Shown here: positions 33,518 through 43,277 of the stretch, piece after piece
How the letters are laid out: every line of letters begins with the position of its first letter
Position numbering within the stretch: position 1 is the stretch's first letter
Assembly: GCA_022827785.1 (NCBI GenBank)
Contig: JAJEIM010000033.1
Location: forward strand, 1 to 64,000
Origin: Acidimicrobiia bacterium
GTDB taxonomy: Bacteria > Actinomycetota > Acidimicrobiia > Spongiisociales > Spongiisociaceae
Length of the DNA stretch: 64,000 bases
Direction of reading: 5' to 3'
The notes under the pieces: model-generated
The model's database searches: none
Told to the model about the DNA's origin: nothing
The model's input: only the letters and a program-made list of their open reading frames with translations
Program-made: the position numbers and the translations under genes

Positions 33518-35599
33518 TCAGGCGCCGGCGGTCGATCGGGCCTCGAGATCGAGAGCCCGCACCAGGAAGGTGGCCATCTGCGCCCTCGTGACCGGGTCGT
33601 TCGGGCAGTAGCGCAACGGATCGGTATCGCAACCAACAGTGATCTCCGCCGCCGCCAACGCATCGATGTTGTCCTCGTGGGTATTGCCCGCAGTGTCAGC
33701 GAAGCCAGCCGGCTCCGCAGCATCCAGGTCGAAAGCCCGCACTAGGAAGCTGGCCATCTGCGACCGCTTCACCGGGTCCTCGGGGCAGTAGCGCAGCGGA
33801 TCCGTATCGCATCCTCGGGTCACCTCGAGCTCCGCCAGGCGTTCGACGTAGCTCGCCCACCAGGCATCGGCGTCCATATCCGCGAACCGGGACCCGGCGT
33901 CTGAGGACACCTCATCGAGAACCCGGACCACCCACACCGCCATCACCCAACGCGAGACCGGCGATCTGTGACAGATCCGCCGCTCGCCGCATTCGGTGCC
34001 GTCGAGAACTCCCGCAGCCGCCAGCCGGTTGATGGCGGCCTCGTGCACGCCGCCGTCGTCGTCGAAAAAGTCCGGGTCGGGGGATGCGCCGGGATCCTCG
34101 TCGCCGGCTCCGTTGCCAGGCGCGGGAGCCTCCGGCTCTTCGACAGGTGGGGGCGCCACGCCGTCGATAGCCGTGATGACGGAGGACTTGAGCCCCAGGC
34201 CGGTGCGTATCCAGACCCCGGCGACCGTGGTCGATACGGCGTTCCCGCCGCGGACGCCGCGGAACATGACCCGAGTTGGCGAGGACAGGGACTCCGTCGC
34301 CACCAGGACCGCCTCGGTCACCTCATCCCAGCCCAGCAGGCGCGCCAGATCCGAGGCGCTCACCCGGCGCTCCCAGGAGGCGTTCGGGTTGCCCACCGCC
34401 GGGTCTATGTCCCAAGGGTCCGCGACCGGCGCCAGGTAGGGCCACTCACGTTGGGACGGCGGATTGCCGTTCCACTCGGTGAAGAACCCGTAGACGTTGC
34501 TGCGGGTGAACCCGCCGGACGAGGCGGAGAAGAAGGACTGGATGATCCCCGCCGTGGTGAACTTCTCCCACTCGTCGCCGAAGTAGGTGAGCACCCGACC
34601 CCTGGTCTCCTCCACCCCGGCGAGCCAGGGCCCCCCGTTGGATCGGGTCTCCTTGGCCCATCCGATGTAGTTGATGTCCCGCCAGCTGTCGAACAGATGG
34701 CACCAGCAGATGTCCTTGCGGGAGGCGCTGATGCCCGGGTCCTGGTCGGGATCGGCCGGACGCGGCCCGGTCTCCCGCTCGAAGAACTTGTAGGCGGCAT
34801 AGGTGCGGGCCGCGACGGCCTGGGCCTCGTTCACCCCCGGTGCGCTCCAGTGGTCCAGGACCTCGGCAACGCCCCTCAGGTAGTCCTCCATCCCGATCGT
34901 CAGGACGACGTGGAACCCGACCTCGACCGGGTCGTCCCGTATCTTCAGTTCCCCGTGGCGGTACTCGCACACCTCGTTGGTCCGGGATTCGCACAGCTTG
35001 CCCCTGGCCTCCCCGTGGCGGAGCCGGACCCCGTCCGCGTCGGGCCACGAGATGGACGCCCGGCAATCACCCGCCGTCCCCTGGAGCACGCCACCCTGAA
35101 AGAAACCGCACTCCCCGCGGGCGATGCGGCGGAACTCCCACCGCTCGCCGGCCTGCGGGCGCTGCGGCTTCGGGCAGGGCCCCTCCCCGTCGCCGTCCAG
35201 ACACAGTTCGAGCGGGCCGCCAACGGCGGTGAACTCCAGCAGGGTGATCTGCGAACCCAGATTCACCCATAGCGGTCGGTCCAGGGTGTGGAGCAGGTCG
35301 TTGGGGAGGGAGAGATCGGCCAGGGACGCCGGTTCGGTGCCCGGGAAGTAGTGGGCGGCGATCTCCTCACCCGGCTTATCCGGGTGGGCGAGCGCCTGCC
35401 CGTAGGAGCCCCAGTGGCTCATGCCGACACCGTGACCCCATCCCGCACCCTCGAAGACGAACCCGTCGCCACTCTGGGCACCGGCAGCGAGGGCAGGAAC
35501 CAGACCCACCAGCATCACCGCGAACAGCATCCGCCGGAGCACCCGACGGGTGCAGGAACGTAGCATCAGCAAGCGGACCACACGCCCATGGCCGGCCAC
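33518..35599 (-). CDS. SpoIID/LytB-domain secreted protein with S-layer homology repeats
   Basis: The 693-residue protein starts with a signal peptide (MLFAVMLVGLVPALAAGAQS). GWGHGVGMSHWGSYGQA follows near residue 55, then a SpoIID domain around 220-450 with AQAVAARTYAAYKFFE, a Pro/Glu-rich linker, and three SLH-type repeats in the last 190 residues with GCDTDPLRYCPEDPV and GCDTDPLRYCPNDPV as near copies. SpoIID proteins cut glycan strands of denuded peptidoglycan. The GHGVGMS motif, C-terminal in the Bacillus protein, is N-terminal here, as in many actinobacteria. The start could be a later Met (35566). Confidence 0.88.
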   Translation of the reverse strand: MAGHGRVVRLLMLRSCTRRVLRRMLFAVMLVGLVPALAAGAQSGDGFVFEGAGWGHGVGMSHWGSYGQALAHPDKPGEEIAAHYFPGTEPASLADLSLPNDLLHTLDRPLWVNLGSQITLLEFTAVGGPLELCLDGDGEGPCPKPQRPQAGERWEFRRIARGECGFFQGGVLQGTAGDCRASISWPDADGVRLRHGEARGKLCESRTNEVCEYRHGELKIRDDPVEVGFHVVLTIGMEDYLRGVAEVLDHWSAPGVNEAQAVAARTYAAYKFFERETGPRPADPDQDPGISASRKDICWCHLFDSWRDINYIGWAKETRSNGGPWLAGVEETRGRVLTYFGDEWEKFTTAGIIQSFFSASSGGFTRSNVYGFFTEWNGNPPSQREWPYLAPVADPWDIDPAVGNPNASWERRVSASDLARLLGWDEVTEAVLVATESLSSPTRVMFRGVRGGNAVSTTVAGVWIRTGLGLKSSVITAIDGVAPPPVEEPEAPAPGNGAGDEDPGASPDPDFFDDDGGVHEAAINRLAAAGVLDGTECGERRICHRSPVSRWVMAVWVVRVLDEVSSDAGSRFADMDADAWWASYVERLAELEVTRGCDTDPLRYCPEDPVKRSQMASFLVRAFDLDAAEPAGFADTAGNTHEDNIDALAAAEITVGCDTDPLRYCPNDPVTRAQMATFLVRALDLEARSTAGA

Positions 35600-35638
35600 A
35601 CCGGACTCCAGCCCGATGTCGCCCGATCCGGATCAGCC

Positions 35639-36151
35639 TCAGGCCTGGCAGACCGCCAGACCCGCCGGATCGGTGAAGATCCCGTTGGCGTACTGCAGCT
35701 CCCGCACGTAGCAGATGGCCTGGTCCACCTCCGCGGGCGAAAGGCCGGGCACGGGCGCCATGTCGCCGAAGTTCCAGTGGTGCTGGGGCGATCCCTGGTT
35801 GACGGCGCGGTGGAAACTGAAGTCTGCGTGATGGCCTGGCTCGTAGATCTTGTCCACCAGCGGCGGGCCCTGCGACGACCCTCCGGCAGTGGGACCGTGG
35901 CATTCCGAGCAGTTGGCGGCGAACAACTCGGCGCCGAGGCGAGCCGCATCCGACAACTCCGGCACGGCGACCGGCACCGCCCCCGAGTCAGGCGAGGCGC
36001 CCACCGCGTACTCATCGTCCGCGCCATCCGAACACCCCATCCAGAGAACACTCGCCATGACGGCGAGCATGGCCGTTCGAAGCGCTGTTCCCAACCGGCT
36101 TCGGAACACCCGTCCAACGCCTCCCGTCCGTGGGTAAAGGGTAACAGGCAT
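35639..36151 (-). CDS. Membrane-anchored cytochrome c
   Basis: The 170-residue protein has a hydrophobic N-terminal segment ending in a lipobox-like VLWMGC, a short linker, and one c-type haem site FAANCSECHGPTAGG. Likely distal Met ligands lie in FGDMAPVPGL. It should sit outside the membrane and carry electrons. The start is uncertain: this Met is preferred, but an upstream GTG at 36202 and later starts are possible. It lies 39 bases downstream of the SpoIID gene's start region on the same strand; a functional link is not evident. Confidence 0.85.
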   Translation of the reverse strand: MPVTLYPRTGGVGRVFRSRLGTALRTAMLAVMASVLWMGCSDGADDEYAVGASPDSGAVPVAVPELSDAARLGAELFAANCSECHGPTAGGSSQGPPLVDKIYEPGHHADFSFHRAVNQGSPQHHWNFGDMAPVPGLSPAEVDQAICYVRELQYANGIFTDPAGLAVCQA

Positions 36152-36259
36152 CGTAATGCGGCCCCGGGCGTCCGTGGGCGTGGCCGCCTGCCGGCGCCGC
36201 ACCCACCACCTCCGTGCCCGAGCGGTCGGTCGCCCGAGCCCGGGCCGTGGACCGTCCCT

Positions 36260-38632
36260 TTAGGGTTTGGAAAGGCGGTATCCGACGCCCGACTGGGTGA
36301 AGATGTATGAGGGGTTCCTGGCATCATCGCCCAGCTTGTGGCGCACGTTCTTGACGAACGAGCGGAGCAGGCGCTGATCGGCTGGGCGGTCCTCGCTCCA
36401 CACACTGCTCAGCAACTGGTCGTGGGTCAGCACCCGTCCAGGGAACCGCGAGAGTTCGAACAGCAGCTTGTACTCGGTGGGTGTGAGGCGCACGGGTTTG
36501 CCCGCCACGGTCACCGAGCGCTCCAGGTGGTTGATGACCAGGTCGCCGCAGGCGTACGGCTCGATCCCGCCATGCGGGTAAGCCGCCGCATGACGAAGCG
36601 TGGCCCCTATCCGGGCCACGAGCTCCGCGGGGGAGAACGGTTTTACCACATAGTCAGCGACGCCCAGATCGAATGCCTTGGCGATGTCCTGGCCCCCTCC
36701 GCGCCCGGAGAGGACGATGACCGGGATGTGGGAGTCGGTCCGGATGCGTCTCAACAACTCGAAACCGTCGACTCCCGGCAGGACCAGGTTCACCAACACG
36801 AGTCGGGGCCTCTCCGACTCCAGCAGGCTGCTCACCTCGCCCACGTCGCCGGTGACCACCGGTCTGTAACCGGCCTCGGAGAGCGTGTTGCGTACGTAGC
36901 GCAGTATCTGGGGATCGTCGTCCACCACCAGAATGCGCTCGCGCGCCCGAGGCCCGTCCTCGGACTCGGTCGACCCATCGGCGGAGTCGTACGACCTGTC
37001 GGGGATGGCTCCGTTGACGGCGGGGATGGTGAAGATGAACCTGGTGCCCTTCCCGTCCCCGTCGCTCTCCGCCCAGATACGGCCTCCGTGGGCTTCCACG
37101 ATGCCCCGGCAGATGGCAAGGCCGAGGCCATGACCGCGGACCCGGTGCTCTCCATCCGCCTCGATCCGCGAGAACTTGGTGAACAGGTGTGGTAGGTGCT
37201 CGTCTGCGATACCCCTGCCCTCGTCGGCCACCGATGTCACAACGTGAGTGTCCTGCCGCCGGGACGTCACCCGGATCGGAGACCAATCTCGGGAGTACTT
37301 GGACGCGTTGGAGAACAGATTGTGGAGGACCTGGATGATCCGTTGGCCGTCCGCGGCGATCCGCGGCAGGTTGGGCGCCACGTCGATCTCGATGTTGTTG
37401 CGGTAGCCACCGCTGAGGAAGGCGTTCCTCGCCTGCTCGATCAGAGCCCCGACATCGGTCGGCTCGGCGACCACCGAAAGGGTTCCGGCCTCTATCCGGG
37501 TCAGATCCAGCAGGTTGTTGATCAGGTCCCGCATGTGGTCGGCCTGTTCCTCGATGATGCGGAAGAACTGGCGTGTCTCGGCCGGGTCCAGCGGTGACCT
37601 GGCGCCCAGCACGGTGGCGGCGGAACCCTTGATCGAGGTCAGAGGCGTCCTGAGCTCGTGGCTGACCATCCCCAGGAAGTCGGTACGCAGCCGCTCCAGT
37701 TCCTCCAGCGGCGTGATGTCCTGGATGGTGACCACCACCGTGGCGAGTTGGTCGCCTTCGGAGCGGATCGGGGTGCTGTTGATAAGGGTGGTCACCCGGT
37801 CGCCGGAAGCGGAACCGATTACCAACTCCTCGGCCCGGACGGTCTCGCCGGTGCGCGAGGATCGTTCGTGCGGAACCTCTTCGCGAGGTACCTCCGATCC
37901 GTCCATGCGCCGGAACTCGACGTTGTCGAGGGCGCGCGCGAGGTCCTGATCATCGCCGGATCCGACACCGATGAGTCGGCATGCCTCGTCGTTGATCTTC
38001 ACCACATCGCGGGTGGCGGCATCGAGGACCAGGACCCCCACCGGCGATGTGTTGACCAGGGCCTCGAGATCTGCCTTGGTCTGCTGCTCCTCGCCATAAC
38101 GGCGCGCGTTGGTTATGGCCAGCGCTGCCTGCGAGGCGAACATCTTCAGCGTCTCCTCGTCCTCACGAGTGAACTCGCCGCCGGTTACCTTCTCCCCGAT
38201 GTAGATGTTTCCCACGTGGCGGTCCCGGACCCGGATCTGCGCACTCAGAAACGCCCCTATCTTGACCGGGAAGTCGGGGAAGCCGGCCCCGTCGGCGTGG
38301 GCTACGAAATCCCGGGTCCTCAAGGGCTCCCTGAGCTCCCTGAGATATGCGAGTACGGCCGGGCCCATCGAGTACTCCAACATCTGTTCGGTTCTCTCGG
38401 TGCTCAGACCGGAGATCAGCAAGTCCCGCATGTCGCCCGACTCGTCATGGGTGGTGAGCGCCGTGTAGCGCGCCTCGGTAAGCGACCGGGCGCCGTCCGT
38501 GACCTCCTGGAGGACGGTGTCGAGGTCGAGATCCTCGCTGATCCGCAGGATTGCATCGGTCAAGCTGGAGAGGCGAGCCCGCAGGGTCTCGTTTTCGGCC
38601 CGCAGGCGTTCACCGTCGCTCATTACGGTCAT
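36260..38632 (-). CDS. One-piece histidine kinase/OmpR-type response regulator with Asn receiver
   Basis: The 790-residue protein reads, in order: GAF (about 20-180), PAS (190-310), HisKA with MVSHELRTPLTSIKGS, HATPase with LHNLFSNASKYS, VADEGRGIAD and GHGLGLAIC (to 545), a receiver (565-680) and a winged-helix OmpR DNA-binding domain at the end (LTPTEYKLLFELSRFPGRVLTHDQLL). Sensor and DNA-binding regulator are thus fused. The receiver keeps its acidic pocket (ILVVDDDP) and Lys (VVKPFSP), but the phospho-acceptor Asp is Asn615 (LVLVNLVLPGVDG). Classical phosphotransfer to its own receiver is therefore unlikely. ATG 38623 is an alternative start. Confidence 0.92.
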   Translation of the reverse strand: MTVMSDGERLRAENETLRARLSSLTDAILRISEDLDLDTVLQEVTDGARSLTEARYTALTTHDESGDMRDLLISGLSTERTEQMLEYSMGPAVLAYLRELREPLRTRDFVAHADGAGFPDFPVKIGAFLSAQIRVRDRHVGNIYIGEKVTGGEFTREDEETLKMFASQAALAITNARRYGEEQQTKADLEALVNTSPVGVLVLDAATRDVVKINDEACRLIGVGSGDDQDLARALDNVEFRRMDGSEVPREEVPHERSSRTGETVRAEELVIGSASGDRVTTLINSTPIRSEGDQLATVVVTIQDITPLEELERLRTDFLGMVSHELRTPLTSIKGSAATVLGARSPLDPAETRQFFRIIEEQADHMRDLINNLLDLTRIEAGTLSVVAEPTDVGALIEQARNAFLSGGYRNNIEIDVAPNLPRIAADGQRIIQVLHNLFSNASKYSRDWSPIRVTSRRQDTHVVTSVADEGRGIADEHLPHLFTKFSRIEADGEHRVRGHGLGLAICRGIVEAHGGRIWAESDGDGKGTRFIFTIPAVNGAIPDRSYDSADGSTESEDGPRARERILVVDDDPQILRYVRNTLSEAGYRPVVTGDVGEVSSLLESERPRLVLVNLVLPGVDGFELLRRIRTDSHIPVIVLSGRGGGQDIAKAFDLGVADYVVKPFSPAELVARIGATLRHAAAYPHGGIEPYACGDLVINHLERSVTVAGKPVRLTPTEYKLLFELSRFPGRVLTHDQLLSSVWSEDRPADQRLLRSFVKNVRHKLGDDARNPSYIFTQSGVGYRLSKP

Positions 38633-38680
38633 GTCGCGACCGATCCTGTTGCCTCGCCGGCCCAGGCACGACCCGGGCAA

Positions 38681-39133
38681 CCCTGCGAGGGCAGCGATGT
38701 GGCTGTCTCTCCGGATCTCACCATATGTTCACACTCATCCTTCGCTGTGCGTGTTCAACTCTCCATAGACCGACGCTGCGCCGGCAGTTCATCGAGCCGA
38801 GTACCCGGGTCGTTGACCGCCGATCAACCCGTCAGGCTGCCGCGATCCCCAGCCAGACGACCCGGCGGGTGGCGGACATCCCTACCGAACCTGTCTGCGG
38901 GGCATGGACCCGTCCGCCAACACCAATTCTACAGAGGGCCGCCACCATGGATGCAGCATGGTCCGATCCTCACACCCGTACTGGGAGTAGTGAACGCCCC
39001 CTCATGAATGGCACCTGTAGGCCCGTGGTATGTGGTGGATTCAGGTCGGTTGTTCACGTTGTCGAGGTCTTTGATCCAACACCCGGGGAGCAGGAACCAT
39101 GATCGTCACCCATGCGCCTGCGGAGGCGTTCCC
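38681..39133. other. Gene-free stretch between the kinase and the MMPL transporter
   Basis: I find no supported gene. Short open frames here have unlikely compositions. The region should contain the kinase promoter on the minus strand, but no clear elements were seen. Confidence 0.5.
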
Positions 39134-41374
39134 CTAGGGGCGGCTGTCTCCTACGGCCGAGGGCGTGAGGCGGGTTGGCCACCAGTTCCAGCGGCCGAGC
39201 AGGGACACCAGTGACGGGACTATCAGGGTGCGGGTGATGAACGTGTCCATCAGCACTCCTATCGCCACCCCGAATCCGAGCTGCAGCAGGTCCTGGAGGG
39301 GCAAGGTCATCAGTGCGGAGAAGGTGCCGGCGAGGATGATCCCCGCCGAGGTGATGACCGGCCCGGTGCGGGCCAGGGCGTGGCGGGTCGCCTCTCCGAG
39401 CGGGGCCTTCCTCGCCTCCTCGCGGATGCGCGACATCAGGTAGATGTTGTAGTCGACGCTCAGAGCGTTGAGGAACACGAACAGGTAGAACGGGACCGCC
39501 GGACCGATCCCGGCGTGACCCACCACGACGATGAACACCACCGTCACCAGCCCGAGCGTCGCGAAGTAGGTGAAGGCGATGGTGGCCATCAGGTAGATGG
39601 GAGCGATCAGCGAGCGCAGCAGCAATGCCAGGACGGCGCCGATGGCCAGGAGGATGAGCGGGAGCACGACGAGCGAGTCCCGGTTGCCCGCCGTCCGGGT
39701 GTCGTAGGCCTCCGCCGTGTCTCCGCCGATCAGCACGCTCGTGGCACCCAGGCCCGATGCCGCGGCTTGCTCCCGGGCGGCGGAGCGCAGGCCGGGCACG
39801 GCGTCGAGGGCCTTCTCGGAGAACGCTCTCTCCTCCAGCACTATCTCGATGCGGGCCGCTCCCCCGTCGGCGGACACGAACCGCATCCCGCTCCCCGGCG
39901 GCAGCTGGGATGCCGCCGGGCCCTCCGCACCGAACGGCCTGCTCGGACCGGAGATGTCGGCCACGGCCGGGTGGGATGAGAGTTCGAGCGTCAGGGTGTC
40001 GAGTTTCTCGATGACCGTGGGATCGAGTACGCCTGCGCCCGGAGGCAGGTCGATGTAGAGCTGGGTCGGTGACAGCTCGCCGCCCGGGAAACCGCCCCGC
40101 AGCAGCTCGAAGCTGCGGACCGACTCCGCGTTCTGGGGCAGGCTCTCGAGCTGGTCGTAGTTGGCGCGGTACGGGGCCAGGCCCGCCACCAGCACGGCCA
40201 GGCCGGCGCATGTCGCGGCCAGGGTCAGGCCCGGCCTGCGGAGGACGACCGCTCCGACCCGGCCGTACACGCTGCGCCGCCAGTCGGCCCGCTTCGGATC
40301 CTCGGCCGCCAACCGGGGCTGGCGAGGCCAGAAGGCGCGCCTCCCGATGATCGTCAGCGCCGCCGGGATGAGGGTGAGGGCGGCCAGCATCATCAATGCC
40401 ACGGCGAGAGCGATGACGGGGCCGAGCGCCTGGTAGGAACGGAGCGACGCGAGCCAGAGCGCTGCGCAGGCCACCAGGATCGTCATGCCCGCCGAGGCCA
40501 CCGCGCCGCCCACGCCGCGCATGGTCCTTCGCATCGCCTCGTGCCGATCCTCGTGGCGGGTCAGCTCCTCCCGGAACCGCGCCGAGACGAAGAGCACGTA
40601 GTCGGTGCCCGTGCCGAAGAGGACCACGGTCATGATGCCGGTCGTCTGCCCGGAGACCGGTATCCCGTAGCGGAGCGCGTACCAGGCCGCGATGGCGCCG
40701 GCCATCTGGAAGACCAGGCCCACCCCCAGCAGCGGGATCGTGGCCATGATCGGGGAGCGATAGATGATGATCAGCAACACCAGCACCAGGACGACCGTCA
40801 CCAGTAGCAGCAGGGTGTCGATCGTCGCGAACACCCCGATCAGGTCGACGATGAGGCCGCCGGGTCCTCCGGCGGCTACCTCCACCCCGCTGATTCCGAA
40901 CGAGGCCGAGCGGTCCCTGATCGCCCCGACCGTGTCCTGAAAGGCCGGGTCGGCGGGTTCGCCGGCTACCTCCGCGAACACGTACATGACGGTGTTGTCG
41001 GGAGACACCAGGCCGAACCGCTGACCCATGACCGGGTCGGGGCTGAGCACCTGGCCCACGTTGTCCGGCGCCTCCGGGCCCGACAGCCAGCCGGCGAGGT
41101 CGGCGGCCGCCTCGAAGGCGGGAGGCCCCAGACCGTCCGGTTGCGAGAAGACGATCAGGACCGGGGTGCCAGCCGCCGGGAAACGCTCCTGGGCGAAGCG
41201 GAAGGCCCGGGTCGCCTCGGCGTCCCTCGGCAGGAACAATGCCTGCTCGTTCTCGTTGGCCTCGTCCAGCCGGGGGAGCTGCGATATCAGAGCGCCGGCA
41301 ACGATCACCCAGATGGCGACCGTCACCCACTTGCCACGGCGGCTGGAGGCGAAGTCGGTGAGACGCCCCAGCAC
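39134..41374 (-). CDS. MMPL/RND family membrane transporter
   Basis: A 746-residue protein with the two-fold RND layout. TM1 (WVTVAIWVIVAGALI) is followed by an extracytoplasmic domain to about 190, then a bundle of five TMs including LLLLVTVVLVLVLLIIIYRSP and the conserved FGTGTDYVLFVSARFREEL with its proton-relay Asp-Tyr. The same arrangement repeats in the second half (FVFLNALSVDYNIYLMSRIREEA). MMPL proteins export lipids, siderophores or drugs using the proton gradient; the substrate is not predictable here. No periplasmic adaptor or regulator is adjacent. Confidence 0.93.
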   Translation of the reverse strand: MLGRLTDFASSRRGKWVTVAIWVIVAGALISQLPRLDEANENEQALFLPRDAEATRAFRFAQERFPAAGTPVLIVFSQPDGLGPPAFEAAADLAGWLSGPEAPDNVGQVLSPDPVMGQRFGLVSPDNTVMYVFAEVAGEPADPAFQDTVGAIRDRSASFGISGVEVAAGGPGGLIVDLIGVFATIDTLLLLVTVVLVLVLLIIIYRSPIMATIPLLGVGLVFQMAGAIAAWYALRYGIPVSGQTTGIMTVVLFGTGTDYVLFVSARFREELTRHEDRHEAMRRTMRGVGGAVASAGMTILVACAALWLASLRSYQALGPVIALAVALMMLAALTLIPAALTIIGRRAFWPRQPRLAAEDPKRADWRRSVYGRVGAVVLRRPGLTLAATCAGLAVLVAGLAPYRANYDQLESLPQNAESVRSFELLRGGFPGGELSPTQLYIDLPPGAGVLDPTVIEKLDTLTLELSSHPAVADISGPSRPFGAEGPAASQLPPGSGMRFVSADGGAARIEIVLEERAFSEKALDAVPGLRSAAREQAAASGLGATSVLIGGDTAEAYDTRTAGNRDSLVVLPLILLAIGAVLALLLRSLIAPIYLMATIAFTYFATLGLVTVVFIVVVGHAGIGPAVPFYLFVFLNALSVDYNIYLMSRIREEARKAPLGEATRHALARTGPVITSAGIILAGTFSALMTLPLQDLLQLGFGVAIGVLMDTFITRTLIVPSLVSLLGRWNWWPTRLTPSAVGDSRP

Positions 41375-41735
41375 TCAACAGCCCCCTGGGCGCGTCCCGG
41401 CCTGGCAGCGGCCGGGGCGCACGGTTCCACAACTCATCTAGCGAACGAGGCTAACGCACTCCCCGGACCAATCCGACCATCTGCCGGCACCGACTCACCT
41501 ATCCACGGGCACGAGCCGATGCTGCTGCTCGGCCACGATTCCCGGTTTTGCGCAGCATCGATTCCCGGTCTAGCGCACATCACTGCCACCAGCCGACCGG
41601 TCCGGCTAGGCGGGAGCACCCGGCGCCGGGGACTCGGGTCCGGTGCCGGTAGCTCGCGGAACGGCGCCATGACCGGGATCCGCGGGGATCCGGCGGGCCG
41701 GGAACCTCGGAGCGGGCCGGCGGCGTCATAGGACC
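41375..41735. other. Gene-free stretch with an IS21-like end remnant
   Basis: No gene is supported. The paired 23-bp repeats at 41537-41577 are the only structure seen. Confidence 0.5.
41537..41577. mobile_element. Paired 23-bp repeats resembling an IS21-family end
   Basis: GATTCCCGGTTTTGCGCA (41537) recurs as GATTCCCGGTCTAGCGCA (41560), period 23. The same motif pair with the same 23-base period occurs at 63471-63509. IS21-family elements carry such multiple internal end repeats for transposase binding. No istA/istB gene is adjacent, so this is read as a remnant. Confidence 0.45.
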
Positions 41736-43199
41736 ATGAAGACCACACATGCCCCCACCCGAAACCTGATAGTGCTGCTTGCGTTCGTCACCGTCCTGGC
41801 GAGCGCAAGCAGCTCCGAAAGTGCAGATACCACTGTCACGACGACCGTTGCCCGTGTGGAGACCACCCGGCTGTCGGTCGATCCCGAACCCACACTCGCG
41901 CCACCGAGCGAGGACGATACCGCCTCGAGCAGCGGCGATGGATGGATGGACGATGAGCCCGACCGGAGCTCCGGCGCCGAGGTGGCCGCGGCGGAGGCAG
42001 CGATGGCGGAAGCTGAGATGGCGAGCGATGCCGCCGACATGGCCGTCGAGGAGCCCGCCGCCGCCCCAGCCACTACTGCAGCGGCCGCGACGATCGTCAC
42101 AGAGGATGAGATCGTCCACGAGCCGGACCAGCAGCAGGCGAGGCTCACCGGCGGGTCGATCGACGACAACGAACGCTTCGACGATTACCTCGCCTATCGC
42201 GCCCGCTTCTTCGGCCTCGGCATCCCGGTACGCGATCTCGACCCGACAGGACGCATCGTGGTGACGGTGACCGGCGAGGACGGCCTCCCGGCGGCAGGCG
42301 CCGAGGTCGTGGTGGCCGCCAACCAGGTCGAGGTGAGCCTGCGGACCACCGCCGACGGCACCGTCCGCTTCCACCCGGAGGCCTACTCGGCAGGTGACGG
42401 GCCGTTCACCGTGTCAGCCGGAGGAGCGAGCACGACGGCCGAGCGAGGCCAGAGCGTCGCCCTGGAGACTTCCCTGCCCACCGCGGCCGGCGAGACCGTC
42501 GCCCTCGATGTCCTGTTCCTGCTCGACGCCACCGGCTCGATGGACGACGAGATATACCAGCTCAAGATCACCATCGACGAGGTCGCCCACCGCATCCACC
42601 GGATCCCCGGTGAGGTGGACGTGCGCCTGGGCATGACCCTGTACCGGGACGAGGGCGACGAGTTCCTCACCCGGACGTTCGACTTCACCCCCGACATCCA
42701 GGCCTTCTCCGAGGCCCTCTCGATGGTCGTGGCCGCCGACGGCGGCGACACTCCGGAAGCCCTCGACGAAGCGCTCGCCGACGCCCTGTCCCGACCGTCG
42801 TGGCGCTGGGCCTCCGAGGCGGTCCAGCTGGTCTTCCTGGTGGCCGACGCGCCCCCGCAGATACTGCGGCAGGTTCCGGTGCCCTACACCGACTCGATGC
42901 GCGACGCGGCCCGGCGGGGCATCAAGATCTTCCCGGTGTCGTCGTCCGGCACCGACGACCAGGCCGAGTTCGTGTTCCGCCAGCTCGCCCAGTTCACCGG
43001 CGCCCGCTACGTGTTCCTCACCTACGGCGCCGGGGGCCGCGCCACCGGCGCCTCCACCGACATCGACCAGCGCGACTACGAGGAACTGTCCCTGGACGAC
43101 CTGATAGTCCGCCTGGTCGCCGAGGAACTGGCCGCCCTGCGCGGCACCGCAGACGCCGAGCCTCCGGAGACATCCCAAGACGACCAGCAGGGCAACTGA
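41736..43199 (+). CDS. Exported von Willebrand factor type A domain protein
   Basis: The 487-residue protein begins with a signal-like segment (LIVLLAFVTVLASASSS) and a low-complexity acidic/Ala-rich stretch to about 130. A carboxypeptidase-regulatory-like beta domain follows (GRIVVTVTGEDGLPAAGAEVVV, 165-230), then a VWA domain from about 245 with the metal-ion site FLLDATGSMDD and later Thr/Asp (GGDTPEAL). Such domains bind proteins in a metal-dependent way. It is probably surface-exposed; the partner is unknown. It is followed after 78 bases by the GntR regulator gene, which has its own promoter. Confidence 0.85.
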   Translation: MKTTHAPTRNLIVLLAFVTVLASASSSESADTTVTTTVARVETTRLSVDPEPTLAPPSEDDTASSSGDGWMDDEPDRSSGAEVAAAEAAMAEAEMASDAADMAVEEPAAAPATTAAAATIVTEDEIVHEPDQQQARLTGGSIDDNERFDDYLAYRARFFGLGIPVRDLDPTGRIVVTVTGEDGLPAAGAEVVVAANQVEVSLRTTADGTVRFHPEAYSAGDGPFTVSAGGASTTAERGQSVALETSLPTAAGETVALDVLFLLDATGSMDDEIYQLKITIDEVAHRIHRIPGEVDVRLGMTLYRDEGDEFLTRTFDFTPDIQAFSEALSMVVAADGGDTPEALDEALADALSRPSWRWASEAVQLVFLVADAPPQILRQVPVPYTDSMRDAARRGIKIFPVSSSGTDDQAEFVFRQLAQFTGARYVFLTYGAGGRATGASTDIDQRDYEELSLDDLIVRLVAEELAALRGTADAEPPETSQDDQQGN

Positions 43200-43242
43200 A
43201 GCCACCGCCCGACAGGCCTGACACAGGATCTGCCTGTCGTGA

Positions 43243-43275
43243 TTGCAATCAAGATAGTTCTAGTTATAATAGAAC
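43243..43275 (+). promoter_or_regulatory. Leaderless promoter and overlapping operator of the gntR-like gene
   Basis: TTGCAA (43243-43248) and TATAAT (43265-43270) are spaced 16 bases, close to the sigma-70 consensus. The ATG at 43278 lies 7 bases after the -10 box, so the transcript should start at or next to it. GTTCTA (43257-43262) and TAGAAC (43270-43275) form a perfect inverted repeat around the -10 box, well placed for repression by the encoded regulator. Confidence 0.7.
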
Positions 43276-43277
43276 AT

